From the NCBI GenBank assembly GCA_020832445.1, contig JAFIEO010000021.1, positions 46,431 through 110,430 on the forward strand: a stretch of DNA of 64,000 nucleotides, read 5' to 3'. The notes under the pieces were generated by a model. That model ran no database searches. It saw only the letters and a list, made by a program, of their open reading frames with translations, and was not told the origin of the DNA. The position numbers and the translations under genes are program-made. Source of the DNA: Paracoccaceae bacterium. GTDB taxonomy: Bacteria; Pseudomonadota; Alphaproteobacteria; Rhodobacterales; Rhodobacteraceae. Within the stretch, counting starts at the first letter, position 1; each line of letters opens with the position of its first letter. Shown here in pieces: positions 26,554 through 35,493 of this stretch.

Positions 26554-26784
26554 ATGCTCAGATCTATACTTGTTGCTTCTGATCTATCGTGCCGCTCCAA
26601 GCCTGCTGTCGCGCGTGCGGTGCAGATCGCTGAAGGGTATTTATGCAGCCAGATTGCAGGCTTTGATTTGTCATCAAAAACAGAAGTTGTGGTGAGCATG
26701 GGTCATGCCTTTCATGTGATTTGCGAACAGTCACACGACTGCAAGGCCGACATGATCGTGCTGGCCGTGCCGCCGCAGGCATGA
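26554..26784 (+). pseudogene. Universal stress protein (UspA) remnant
   Basis: The start MLRSILVASDLSCRSKPAVA is a typical Usp N-terminus, and EVVVSMGHAFHVICEQSHDC with KADMIVLAVPP matches the later strand before the nucleotide loop. The middle of the domain (about 50 residues) and the GxxG(x)9GS/T ATP loop are missing. At 76 residues against the usual 140-150 this is a deletion remnant. Confidence 0.6.
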
Positions 26785-26840
26785 TCGCCCGCATCCCGCA
26801 TATCCCGTTTTGCGCCGCGCCGCAGCGCGAAGGGTAGCGC

Positions 26841-28673
26841 ATGTCCCAGCTTGCAATGGTCCTTATCCTGCTGGGGGCGGCGGTGGTGATGTTCGCCATC
26901 AATCGCCCGCGCATGGATGTTGTGGCCGTGATCATGATGGTGGCGCTGCCGATGACCGGCGTGATTACCATGTCCGAAGCGCTGGTCGGACTGTCTGACC
27001 CCAACATCGTGCTGATCGCAGCCTTGTTCATAATCGGCGAGGCTTTGGTGCGCACGGGTGTGGCACAGCGCTTGGGCGATTGGCTGACTGCACGGGCCGG
27101 TGCCAGTGAGGCGAAGTTGATCTTCCTTCTGATGGTGATCGTGGCGGGGGTCGGCTCGTTCATGTCCTCGACCGGGGTGGTGGCGATTTTCATTCCCATC
27201 GTGCTGCGTATCGCGCGGAATGCACGCATTCCGGCGGGGCGGCTGATGATGCCCTTGTCGGTTGCAGCACTGATCAGCGGGATGATGACATTGGTGGCCA
27301 CCGCACCCAATCTGGTGGTGCATTCCGAACTGATGCGGCAGGGGCATGAGGGGTTCAGCTTCTTCGCATTCACCCCCTTTGGCGTGCCGATTCTGGTGCT
27401 GGCCGTTCTCTATATGCTGTTTGCGCGACGCTTTCTTGCCCCCGGCCCCGCGCCCGCGTTGCCAGAGCGCGCGGCACTGACCGGGTGGGTCGCAGATTAC
27501 GACCTTGCCGGACGCGAGCATCGCTTGCGGTTGCGCCCCGGATCAATGCTTGCAGGCAAGCGGCTGGACAGTCTGGACCTGCGCGCCAGCGCGGGCATCA
27601 ACATTGTCGCCATCGAACGTGGCAGCCGGTTTCGCCGCAAGCTGATCCATCCGCGCGCCCAGACAGTGCTGGAGGGGGGCGATATCCTGCTGATCGACCA
27701 GCGGGCGCGCGCGGATGCGGCGGGCTTCGATCTTGACAGCTTTGCGCAGACACATGACCTGATTGCTTTGCCGGTTTCCGGACAGTGGTTCACCGACACG
27801 GCGCAGGAAATCGGCATGGCGCAGATCATGGTGCCGCCGACCTCGCGCCTGATCGGCAAGACCGTGACCAAGGCGGGGTTCCGCAGCACTTATGACCTGT
27901 CGGTGATCGGCATGAAACACGGCACAAAACCCGTGCCCGAGGGTGTAATTGACGAGCCGCTGCGCGCGGGTGACACGCTGCTGACGGTTGGCCCGTGGCG
28001 CGCGATCCGCAAGCTGACGGATGAGCGGCGCGACCTGATCCTGCTGGACCTGCCCGCCGAGTCCGACGAGGCTGTGCCCGCCCGCCACCGCGCCCCGCTG
28101 GCAGTGGGGGTGCTGGCGCTGGTGGTGGTGCTGATGGTCTGGGGGATCGTGCCCAATGTGCAGGCCGCACTGTTTGGATGCCTGCTGCTGGGGCTGTTTC
28201 GCTGCATCGACATGGCGGGCGCCTACCGGTCCATCCACTGGCAAAGCCTGATCCTGATTGTGGGCATGTTGCCGTTTTCGCTGGCGTTGCAACGCACCGG
28301 CGGGGTCGAGATTGCGGCACAGGCGCTGCTGGATGTCCTCGACGCAGCCTCGCCCCGGCTGGTGCTGGCCGCAATCTTCGCGGTCACGGGCATCTTGGGG
28401 TTGTTCATCTCAAACACTGCAACGGCTGTTCTTATGGCACCCGTTGCCCTGGCTGTGGCGTCGGCGCTTGACGCCTCGCCCTATCCTTTTGCGATGACCG
28501 TGGCGCTGGCGGCCTCGGCGGCATTTATGACCCCGGTTTCGTCGCCGGTGAACACGCTGGTGGTTGGGCCGGGCAATTATCGTTTTGCCGATTTTCTTCG
28601 CATGGGTGTGCCGTTTGCGGTGATCTGCCTCGTTACCAGCGTTATCCTGGTTCCGCTGGTCTTGCCATTCTGA
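26841..28673 (+). CDS. SLC13/DASS-family transporter with two TrkA-C domains
   Basis: A 610-residue inner-membrane transporter. About five N-terminal membrane segments (LAMVLILLGAAVVMFAINRP onward) are followed near residues 215-300 and 310-395 by two soluble RCK/TrkA-C domains (GSMLAGKRLDSLDLRASAG and TSRLIGKTVTKAGFRSTYDL), then a second membrane half ending FMTPVSSPVNTLVVGPGNYR, the DASS-type motif. Such proteins carry sulfate, dicarboxylates or related anions with sodium. An AAGGGT site precedes the ATG. It stands alone, flanked by decayed sequence, but is itself intact. Confidence 0.88.
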   Translation: MSQLAMVLILLGAAVVMFAINRPRMDVVAVIMMVALPMTGVITMSEALVGLSDPNIVLIAALFIIGEALVRTGVAQRLGDWLTARAGASEAKLIFLLMVIVAGVGSFMSSTGVVAIFIPIVLRIARNARIPAGRLMMPLSVAALISGMMTLVATAPNLVVHSELMRQGHEGFSFFAFTPFGVPILVLAVLYMLFARRFLAPGPAPALPERAALTGWVADYDLAGREHRLRLRPGSMLAGKRLDSLDLRASAGINIVAIERGSRFRRKLIHPRAQTVLEGGDILLIDQRARADAAGFDLDSFAQTHDLIALPVSGQWFTDTAQEIGMAQIMVPPTSRLIGKTVTKAGFRSTYDLSVIGMKHGTKPVPEGVIDEPLRAGDTLLTVGPWRAIRKLTDERRDLILLDLPAESDEAVPARHRAPLAVGVLALVVVLMVWGIVPNVQAALFGCLLLGLFRCIDMAGAYRSIHWQSLILIVGMLPFSLALQRTGGVEIAAQALLDVLDAASPRLVLAAIFAVTGILGLFISNTATAVLMAPVALAVASALDASPYPFAMTVALAASAAFMTPVSSPVNTLVVGPGNYRFADFLRMGVPFAVICLVTSVILVPLVLPF

Positions 28674-29445
28674 GAGGGAAAAACGGTAGCACGACAAAGG
28701 GTCAACACTCGAATATTCTCATGATTGGTTTGGGAAAAGTCGCTCAAAAGGGTTGCCGCAAAACGCCGCGCACGTTCTTTTTGCGGCACTATTCAAGGGC
28801 TTTTGCTGTAGAATAATCCAGAGATTTAGACTGACTTCGACCCTGCGCTGCGTGGCGCTTGAGTGGCCACGCCAGGGAATACTGCGCCATAGGCCGACCG
28901 GCAGGCAAGGGCCGGGCATGTCGTTGATACAGTCAATCTGCGCCGTGGAAGCGCCCCCCCCCAGCAGTGTTTCGCAAGCTGACGTGGATGGCAGATCGAC
29001 ACTGGCCGGCACGAACGCAGTGACGGGTGCACAATCCAACCCGCAGAGCATCGGTAAGGCATGCGTTCGTGCCCAATTTTTTGGCGATGGAAATATCATG
29101 CGGATATCTTGCGTGCAAACATCATGCGGGATCGGGGGAGTTTATATCATAAAAGTCAGCATGCGCAGTGGCCTGATGCCGTAAATAATATATTGATAAA
29201 TAATAATAAAAATGCAATTTGTGACGCATGGATAAGTTGGCCCCAACACTGCGGCTACAACGGGTTTTCACCTTGGGTCGGCTGAAATCTAATATTTAGC
29301 AAGAAATAATCTACTTTGCTCAGTCCGGCATAGCGTTCAGCTTTTGCACATCCTGCGCACATCATTTTGCGATGCGGTGGCAGTTCAAGAACTGAAAATC
29401 GTTTCGCATCAATTTCGTGCGAAAATGCCAGTAGAGGACTCGAGT
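28674..29445. other. Long non-coding stretch with inverted repeats
   Basis: About 770 bases without a supported gene. A perfect 10-base inverted repeat (TGCCGCAAAA 28754-28763, TTTTGCGGCA 28779-28788) lies 80 bases after the transporter gene and may end its transcript. A larger imperfect hairpin spans 28841-28877. The part from 29170 to 29300 is AT-rich and probably promoter-bearing for the monooxygenase operon. A 14-base palindrome CAGTTCAAGAACTG (29381-29394) about 50 bases upstream of that gene could be an operator. Confidence 0.5.
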
Positions 29446-30699
29446 ATGAAGGTTGAAAAGACCGATACGCTGATTGTCGGGGGCGGTCAGTCCGGAATCG
29501 CGATGAGCGAACATCTGACTGATCTGGGCATTCCCCATATCGTTCTGGAACGCAAGCGGGTGGCCGAACGGTGGCGGTCCGAACGCTGGGATTCGCTTGT
29601 AGCGAATGGTCCTGCATGGCATGATCGATTTCCCGGTATGGAATTTGAGCAGATTAACCCGGACGCCTTTCCCCCGAAAGAACAGATGGTGTCTTATCTG
29701 GAAGCCTATGCAAGTAAAATCAACGCGCCAATCCGCACCGGGGTCGACGTCAAAAGCGTGCGCAAGCGCGAGGGGCAGACTGGCTTTGTCGTAACCACAT
29801 CTGACGGAGAAATCGCGGCAGAGCGCGTTGTTGCGGCGACCGGGCCGTTTCAAGTGCCTGACTTCCCTGATCTTGTGCCGCAACAGGCAGAGGTGATGCA
29901 GATCCATTCCTCGGATTACAAAAACCCGGCCCAACTGCCAGCCGGGGCTGTGCTGGTCGTGGGTGGCGGCGCTTCCGGCGCGCAGATTGCCGAAGAACTG
30001 CACCGCGCGGGGCGTCAGGTCTATCTGTCAATCGGCGAGCATTACCGTCCGCCGCGGTGCTATCGGGGGCGTGACTATGTCTGGTGGCTGGGCGTGCTGG
30101 GCAAATGGGACGAGATCAACACCAAATCCCGAAAGAAACATGTCGCCTTTGCTGTCAGCGGTTATGATGGTGGCAAGACCATCGACTTCAGGAAATTCGC
30201 CAATCAGGGCATTACCATTGTCGGCAAGACGGCGTCCTATGATGACGGTATCGTGCATTTCGCAGATGATCTGGTGACCAATCTGGCGGATGGGGACAGC
30301 GCATATCTTGATATGCTGCGCGAGGCCGACGCCTATGTCGCACGCAATGGGGTTGAACTGCCGTCAGACCCGGGGGCCTGGGAAATACAACCGGATGCGC
30401 CGTGTATTCAGAACCCGTTGCAGCGCCTTGATCTGAAAGAGGGCAATGTCAACGCGATCGTCTGGGCGACCGGTTTCAAGTTTGATTTCAGCTGGTTGGA
30501 AGTTGATGTCTTCGATGAGAAGGGCGCGCCCGTACACAGGCGCGGGATTGCGGCGGAGCGGGGCATCTATTTCCTTGGCTTGCCGGAACTGACCAACCGT
30601 GCGTCGTCCTTCATCTATGGGTGCTGGTACGATGCGAAATATATTGCAACGCATATCGGTGTTCAGCGGAACTACTCCGCTTATGAAAAAGCAGGGTAA
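29446..30699 (+). CDS. Flavin-containing monooxygenase
   Basis: A 417-residue FAD/NADPH enzyme of the FMO/CzcO group. The FAD-binding GGGQSGIAMSEHL near residue 15, the FMO-like MQIHSSDYKNP, the NADPH-binding VVGGGASGAQIAEEL and the late ATGFKFDFSWL motif are present in order. These enzymes insert one oxygen at a nitrogen, sulfur or carbonyl carbon. ATG 29446 follows AGAGG by 9 bases; in-frame ATG 29425 lacks a site. It is the first gene of a catabolic run and would perform the first attack on the substrate, for example N-oxygenation of an amine; that is inference. Confidence 0.88.
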   Translation: MKVEKTDTLIVGGGQSGIAMSEHLTDLGIPHIVLERKRVAERWRSERWDSLVANGPAWHDRFPGMEFEQINPDAFPPKEQMVSYLEAYASKINAPIRTGVDVKSVRKREGQTGFVVTTSDGEIAAERVVAATGPFQVPDFPDLVPQQAEVMQIHSSDYKNPAQLPAGAVLVVGGGASGAQIAEELHRAGRQVYLSIGEHYRPPRCYRGRDYVWWLGVLGKWDEINTKSRKKHVAFAVSGYDGGKTIDFRKFANQGITIVGKTASYDDGIVHFADDLVTNLADGDSAYLDMLREADAYVARNGVELPSDPGAWEIQPDAPCIQNPLQRLDLKEGNVNAIVWATGFKFDFSWLEVDVFDEKGAPVHRRGIAAERGIYFLGLPELTNRASSFIYGCWYDAKYIATHIGVQRNYSAYEKAG

Positions 30700-30732
30700 T
30701 TCACCCTGCGTCCGGGGGCGCATGGCCCCCGG
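30691..30732 (+). promoter_or_regulatory. Two adjacent stem-loops after the monooxygenase gene
   Basis: GCAGGGT/ACCCTGC (30691-30709) overlaps the stop codon and CCGGGGGC/GCCCCCGG (30712-30732) follows at once. Neither is followed by a T-run. They fill the gap before the dehydroquinase-like gene and may stabilise the monooxygenase message or reduce downstream expression. Confidence 0.5.
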
Positions 30733-30843
30733 CATTTAAAGAAACGCCCATGCCCTGTCTGCGCATATGCGGGGCACGGCAGGAACACCCGCGAGCCGGC
30801 GCCGACTTGCCCGCGCACGTCCCTGAGAAAAAAGGAACCCGAC

Positions 30844-31290
30844 ATGACACGCGTGATGTTTCTGAATGGTCCCAATGCCAATTTATACGGTCTGGATCAG
30901 AAAGGCACCTACGGGTCGGACAGTTTCCCACAGATCAGGGAGGCCTGTCTGACGCGTGCCGAAGGGCTGGGCCTGACCCTCGATTTCCGACAATCCAATC
31001 ACGAGGGCGTCCTGATCGACTGGATTCAGGAAGCGCGGCAAAGCTGTGAAGGTGTTTTGATAAACGCGGCCGGTCTGACCTATACATCGGTGGCGATCCT
31101 GGATGCGTTGCTGGCCTTCGACGGGCCGGTCATTGAATGCCACATGAGCAATATCTGGAAGCGCGAAGCCTTTCGCAGCCATTCCTATGTTTCCAAAGCG
31201 GCCACTGGCGTGATCGCGGGGTTGGGCCTGCGCGGCTATCTTATGGCGATTGATGCAATGCACGGACTGCTGAGCGTGGAGGCGACATGA
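30844..31290 (+). CDS. Type II 3-dehydroquinate dehydratase-like protein, divergent
   Basis: A 148-residue protein with the AroQ flavodoxin-like fold: FLNGPNANL at the start, DFRQSNHEGVLIDWIQEAR, INAAGLTYTSVAI, IECHMSNIWKRE and FRSHSYVSK. Compared with working AroQ, the active-site tyrosine (TYG), asparagines and HMSNI histidine are kept, but the loop arginine before the tyrosine (normally RxPxxYG) is gone (GLDQKGTYG) and the histidine after INPGAYTH is tyrosine. The housekeeping shikimate step is therefore doubtful; a related dehydration in the local pathway is more likely. AAAGGAA precedes the ATG and the next gene overlaps by ATGA. Confidence 0.75.
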   Translation: MTRVMFLNGPNANLYGLDQKGTYGSDSFPQIREACLTRAEGLGLTLDFRQSNHEGVLIDWIQEARQSCEGVLINAAGLTYTSVAILDALLAFDGPVIECHMSNIWKREAFRSHSYVSKAATGVIAGLGLRGYLMAIDAMHGLLSVEAT

Positions 31291-32222
31291 CGGATACGCT
31301 TGTTTTCTACAGCGCGCTTGATCCCTTCGAAGACTGGCGCGACGCCTTAACGCCCCATCTGGGTGACGCCGTGCAGATCCAGAACCATGATGCCATTACC
31401 GATCCTGAAAAAGTGCGCTACGCGCTGGTCTGGATGCCACCAGACGGGTTTTTCGCGCGCTTCCCCAACCTGTCACTGGTGACCAATCTGGGGGCTGGCG
31501 TTGATCGACTGGTGGCGCGGGACGATTTGCCTGACGTGCCGGTCACGCGCTTGTCCGACCCCGAAATGGGTCGCATGATGGCCAGCTTCGTGCTGTTCGC
31601 CGTGTTGCGCCATGCCCGGAACATTCCGTTTTTCGAAGCGGCACAGATGCGGCGTGAATGGGCCTATAAGCATCCACGCCCGGCCACCGACATATCTGTC
31701 GCTGTGCTGGGACTGGGCGAGTTGGGGGCGCTTGCTGCCACGGAAATCGCGCGTCAGGGTTTTGTAACCCATGGTTGGGCAACGCGCCCGAAGGATTTGC
31801 CGGGCGTGACGGTTCACCATGGCGATGATGCGCTTGATCAGGTTCTGGGTCTGGCGGATATCGTGGTTAGTCAGCTGCCGCTGACCCCGCGCACACGCAA
31901 ACTTCTGAATGCAGAACGTTTTGCCCGAATGAAGCCTGATGCATCTTTCATCAATGTGTCGCGCGGCGAGGTCGTAGATGAAACTGCGCTTGTTGCGGCG
32001 TTGAAAGCGGGGCATCTGTCGGGCGCAACACTCGATGTGTTTGAAAAGGAACCGCTGGCGTCGGATCATCCGCTTTGGTCGGTTCCGGGGGTGCTGATCA
32101 CCCCGCATCTGGCCTCTGTCGCGCTGCCGAAAAGTGCTGCGCCGCAAATCGCCGCCAATATTCACGCAATCCGGCGCGGGGATGAACTGCGCAACACTGT
32201 CTCGCGGGTGCACGGATATTAA
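31287..32222 (+). CDS. D-2-hydroxyacid dehydrogenase (GhrA-like)
   Basis: A 311-residue NAD(P)-dependent enzyme of the glyoxylate/hydroxypyruvate reductase A group. The nucleotide-binding motif VLGLGELGALAATEIARQG is near residue 140; the catalytic arginine (NVSRGEVVDE), glutamate (DVFEKEPL) and histidine (ITPHLAS) are all present. It overlaps the dehydroquinase-like gene, so both act in one pathway, presumably reducing a 2-oxoacid product. It ends the first transcript block before a 450-base gap. Confidence 0.85.
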   Translation: MTDTLVFYSALDPFEDWRDALTPHLGDAVQIQNHDAITDPEKVRYALVWMPPDGFFARFPNLSLVTNLGAGVDRLVARDDLPDVPVTRLSDPEMGRMMASFVLFAVLRHARNIPFFEAAQMRREWAYKHPRPATDISVAVLGLGELGALAATEIARQGFVTHGWATRPKDLPGVTVHHGDDALDQVLGLADIVVSQLPLTPRTRKLLNAERFARMKPDASFINVSRGEVVDETALVAALKAGHLSGATLDVFEKEPLASDHPLWSVPGVLITPHLASVALPKSAAPQIAANIHAIRRGDELRNTVSRVHGY

Positions 32223-32671
32223 GCAATTTGCCATCAATGTTACACTTCGACGCAAGCACGAAAACACACGAATTAAAAATAAGTAAATTATATCAATAAT
32301 TTAAAAGAAACCGTTGGAAGAAGCTTTCCAGTGATCAGTTATTTCCAACTAGTGAATACGATTTGATTTACCTGAGATTAAGGAAATGAGAACTGGTCAG
32401 GAACTGTGACGGAAATGCACAAGGTAAATATCCAGAAATGTCACGTCATACAGGCAAAAGCGAAGCCTGATCGTCGTTTCGGGCGGTCTGGCGGCCCTTC
32501 GGCACATACCCCGTTGGGCCTGTCCCGAAATCTCATCCGGGCAAAAACGAATTCCCTGCTTGGGCCGCCTTGTCCGAGCAGGGAAACCAGTCAGACCTGC
32601 ACGCGGTTCTGGCTTCATAGCGGCGCATGGCTAGGCCGCATCTAACCCCACCCAGAAACAGGAACATCACA
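32223..32671. other. AT-rich intergenic region before the importer operon
   Basis: About 450 bases without a gene. The first 150 bases are strikingly AT-rich against the surroundings (around 32260-32310), as expected for a promoter region. I see no clear operator or RNA. It separates the monooxygenase block from the polyamine-type importer and probably carries the importer promoter and the LysR target. Confidence 0.5.
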
Positions 32672-33697
32672 ATGAAGAACCTACTTTTGACGGCCACAGC
32701 CCTGAGCCTGCTTGCGCCAGTTGCCACTGCCGAAACGCTGGTGGTGAGCAGCTGGGGCGGAAGCTGGCGCGACATGATTGAAGAAACAATCGCCCGCCGC
32801 TTCACCGAAGAAACCGGTGTCGAGGTCGCATTCATCACTGGCGGTACGATTGACCGGCTTAATCAGGCCCAGTTCAACCGCGACACACCCGAAAGCGACA
32901 TCACGTTCACCACCTCGCATGTGGGGTGGCTGTATCGCAATGCCGGTTTGTTCGAAGAACTGGACATGTCGCGTATCCCGAATGCGGCCAATCTGGTCGA
33001 ACAAGCGATCATCAGCCCGTCGCATATCGGGGCCTGGGCCTATGTCTACACAATCGGGTATGTGCCGGATGAAGTGCCCGAGGGGATCACTTTTAACAGC
33101 TGGGCTGATCTGTGGTCGCCAGAGCTTGAGGGCATGATTGCGGCCCCTGATTTCGATCCGTCGCATATCATCGCGGTGTCCACTGTTCTTGAAGGGCTGG
33201 AATTCGAAGACTGGATGGGCGCCACCGACCGCCTGATGGCGTTGCGCCCCAATTTCCGCGCCTTCTACACCAATGACGCCAATTCGCAGCAATTGCTGAC
33301 AACAGGGGAAACGCCTGTGCAGATCATGCTGTCCATGAACGCCTATCATATCCAGTCGGAAGGTGTGGATGTGCAACTTGCAATCCCCGAAGAAGGCGCA
33401 GTGCTGGGGGTTGATACAATCGCCATCACCACAGGGTCGGACAAGGCCGATCTGGCCTATCAGTTCATCAACATCGCCCTTGATCCGGAAATTCAGGCAC
33501 AAATCACCGAAATCAAGAAAGGCAGCCCAGTGGTGTCGAATGCCGTATTGTCCGAAGAACTGGCATCACTGCCGGGCATCTTCACCACGCCCGAACAATG
33601 GGAAGAAGAAGCCTTGATCATCCCGCATGAGTTGCGGGCCGAGAAGACCGCTGAATGGCGTCAGTGGTTTTCCGAAAACATGATCGGCGGCAACTGA
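32672..33697 (+). CDS. ABC importer solute-binding protein (PotD/PotF-like)
   Basis: A 341-residue periplasmic protein with signal peptide KNLLLTATALSLLAPVATA and mature start ETLVVSSWGGSWRDMIEETI, typical of the spermidine/putrescine/opine-type group of binding proteins. ATG 32672 follows AGGAACATCACA and marks the signal peptide; the frame is open upstream without one. It heads an operon of two permeases, an ATPase and several enzymes. The ligand is probably a small amine or amino-acid derivative, given the monooxygenase and deacylase neighbours. Confidence 0.88.
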   Translation: MKNLLLTATALSLLAPVATAETLVVSSWGGSWRDMIEETIARRFTEETGVEVAFITGGTIDRLNQAQFNRDTPESDITFTTSHVGWLYRNAGLFEELDMSRIPNAANLVEQAIISPSHIGAWAYVYTIGYVPDEVPEGITFNSWADLWSPELEGMIAAPDFDPSHIIAVSTVLEGLEFEDWMGATDRLMALRPNFRAFYTNDANSQQLLTTGETPVQIMLSMNAYHIQSEGVDVQLAIPEEGAVLGVDTIAITTGSDKADLAYQFINIALDPEIQAQITEIKKGSPVVSNAVLSEELASLPGIFTTPEQWEEEALIIPHELRAEKTAEWRQWFSENMIGGN

Positions 33698-33706
33698 GAC
33701 CGCCAT

Positions 33707-33731
33707 GTCCCGGCAGTATGACTGCCGGGAC
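33707..33731 (+). promoter_or_regulatory. Stem-loop between binding-protein and permease genes
   Basis: A perfect 11-base inverted repeat (GTCCCGGCAGT at 33707-33717, ACTGCCGGGAC at 33721-33731) with a 3-base loop begins 9 bases after the binding-protein stop. No T-run follows. This is the third of four such hairpins in the window. Confidence 0.6.
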
Positions 33732-33829
33732 GACGCCTGGCCACGCGCGCGGCAGTCCCAAGCAGGCGATACGCCGACCATGCAGAACTGTATGCGTTGC
33801 CAAATAAACGAAGTTTCGGAAGGTCTCTG

Positions 33830-34681
33830 ATGTCAAAACGTCCCTTTCTGGGCTGGTTCGCTTCTCCGTCCATCCTGATCGCCTTTGGGCTTACGGCGTC
33901 ATTTCTGGCGATCATTCAGTACAGCCTGCGCGCACATGTGCCCGGCTCGCTTGATCCAGGTGGCTTCACATTCGACAATTTCACAACTCTTTGGCATCTG
34001 GCTTACGGCCGGGCTTTTATGAACAGTCTGCTTCTGTGCATCTGGACGGCCGTTTTTGCGCTGCTGATTGGCTATCCTCTCGCCTATGCCATGATCCGCG
34101 CCCGGTCGGGGCTGCTGCGCAGCGCGATCCTGCTGATATCGCTGACCCCGTTGTTCATGGGCGAGATTGTGCGCACCTATTCGTGGATGATCGTTCTGGG
34201 AAATCGTGGCTTCCTGAATTCTGTTCTTCTGAAACTCGGGCTGATCGACAGCCCGATCGGCTTCATGTTCACAATGACAGGGGTGGTCATCGCGCTGGTG
34301 CATTTCACACTGCCCATCGTCGTGGTGATGCTGGCGGCAGCATTGTCACATATCGACCGGAACCTTGAACGGGCCGCAACCTCGCTGGGGGCAGGGCGCG
34401 TGCGCGTGTTCTTCACTGTCACTTTGCCGTTGTCGATGCCCGGCGTTGTGGCGGCTACCTCCACTGCCTTTGCATGGACATTTTCTGCATTTGCCACGCC
34501 ACAGATGATCGGCGGGGGGCAGGTTTCGACCATTTCTACGATGGTTTATCAGGTCGGGTTTGCGTCTTTCAACTTTCCGCTTGCGGCGTCCCTGTCACTG
34601 ACGGGGCTGCTCTTTGCCATAGCTGTTCTGGCGCTGTTTAACACCGGCATTCGCCGCCTTGAAAAATACGGAGCGCACTGA
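33830..34681 (+). CDS. ABC importer permease (PotB-like)
   Basis: A 283-residue inner-membrane permease with six membrane segments and an EAA loop (LERAATSLGAGRVRVFFTV with PLSMPG). ATG 33830 follows AAGG by about six bases and is preferred over the upstream in-frame ATG. The partner permease starts 2 bases after its stop. Confidence 0.92.
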   Translation: MSKRPFLGWFASPSILIAFGLTASFLAIIQYSLRAHVPGSLDPGGFTFDNFTTLWHLAYGRAFMNSLLLCIWTAVFALLIGYPLAYAMIRARSGLLRSAILLISLTPLFMGEIVRTYSWMIVLGNRGFLNSVLLKLGLIDSPIGFMFTMTGVVIALVHFTLPIVVVMLAAALSHIDRNLERAATSLGAGRVRVFFTVTLPLSMPGVVAATSTAFAWTFSAFATPQMIGGGQVSTISTMVYQVGFASFNFPLAASLSLTGLLFAIAVLALFNTGIRRLEKYGAH

Positions 34682-34683
34682 TC

Positions 34684-35493
34684 ATGAAAAAGTCACTTGC
34701 TGACCACCTGCTTGACTGGTCCGGCCGCATTTTTTTGACAGCAATTCTTGGTTTTCTGGTGCTGCCGTTCTTTGTGGTCGCCATCGCATCTTTCAACAAA
34801 GGGGCGATCCTGTCCTTTCCGCCGGAAGCATGGTCAGTGCAATGGTATGTCAATGCGTTTGAATACCGCGATTTCGGGGCTGGATTGCGCAATTCTCTGC
34901 GGATCGCAGCGATTGGTGCCGGGATCGCGCTGATTGCCGGGGCAGGTTTTGCCTTTGTGTTTCAGCGCTATGAATTCAGGTTCAAATCGGGGCTGAACGC
35001 AATTCTGATGTCGCCGCTGATTATTCCGAATTTCACCATTGGTCTGGGCATCCTGATCCTGACGGCTTCGGCGTCGTTGCCGCGCAACCTGTGGACCGTG
35101 GTGACGGTGCATGTGATCATCGTGCTGCCCTTCGTCGTGCGATCGGTCTATGTGTCGCTACAGAATCTGGAACGTAATTATGAGAATGCTGCCGAAAGCC
35201 TTGGGGCCAGCCCGGCTTATGTTCTGCTGACAATTACGGCCCCGTTGCTGCTGCCTGGCCTGATTGCGGGGGGTATATTCGCGGCAATCCTGTCTTTCAA
35301 TGAATTCACCGCATCACTGTATGTGGTCAACCGTGGCACCACCACGTTGCCCGTCGCGATGTATAACTATGTCCGGGAATACGCGGACCCGACACTTGCT
35401 GCGATTTCGGTCATGTATGCGCTGGCGGTTGCAGTCTTGCTGCTGGTGCTCCACCGGATTTTCCGCCTCGAAAGGGTTCTGAATGTTGAGTGA
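34684..35493 (+). CDS. ABC importer permease (PotC-like)
   Basis: A 269-residue permease with six membrane segments and the EAA loop YENAAESLGASPAYVLLTI followed by PLLLPG. The N-terminus and the FNEFTASLYVVNRGTTTLPV segment are typical of PotC/PotI. It overlaps the ATPase gene by 11 bases. Confidence 0.92.
   Translation: MKKSLADHLLDWSGRIFLTAILGFLVLPFFVVAIASFNKGAILSFPPEAWSVQWYVNAFEYRDFGAGLRNSLRIAAIGAGIALIAGAGFAFVFQRYEFRFKSGLNAILMSPLIIPNFTIGLGILILTASASLPRNLWTVVTVHVIIVLPFVVRSVYVSLQNLERNYENAAESLGASPAYVLLTITAPLLLPGLIAGGIFAAILSFNEFTASLYVVNRGTTTLPVAMYNYVREYADPTLAAISVMYALAVAVLLLVLHRIFRLERVLNVE

Noticed and set aside
28719..29184. Overlapping frames on both strands after the SLC13 gene
   Set aside because: Neither gives recognisable homology or a good ribosome site; left as non-coding.
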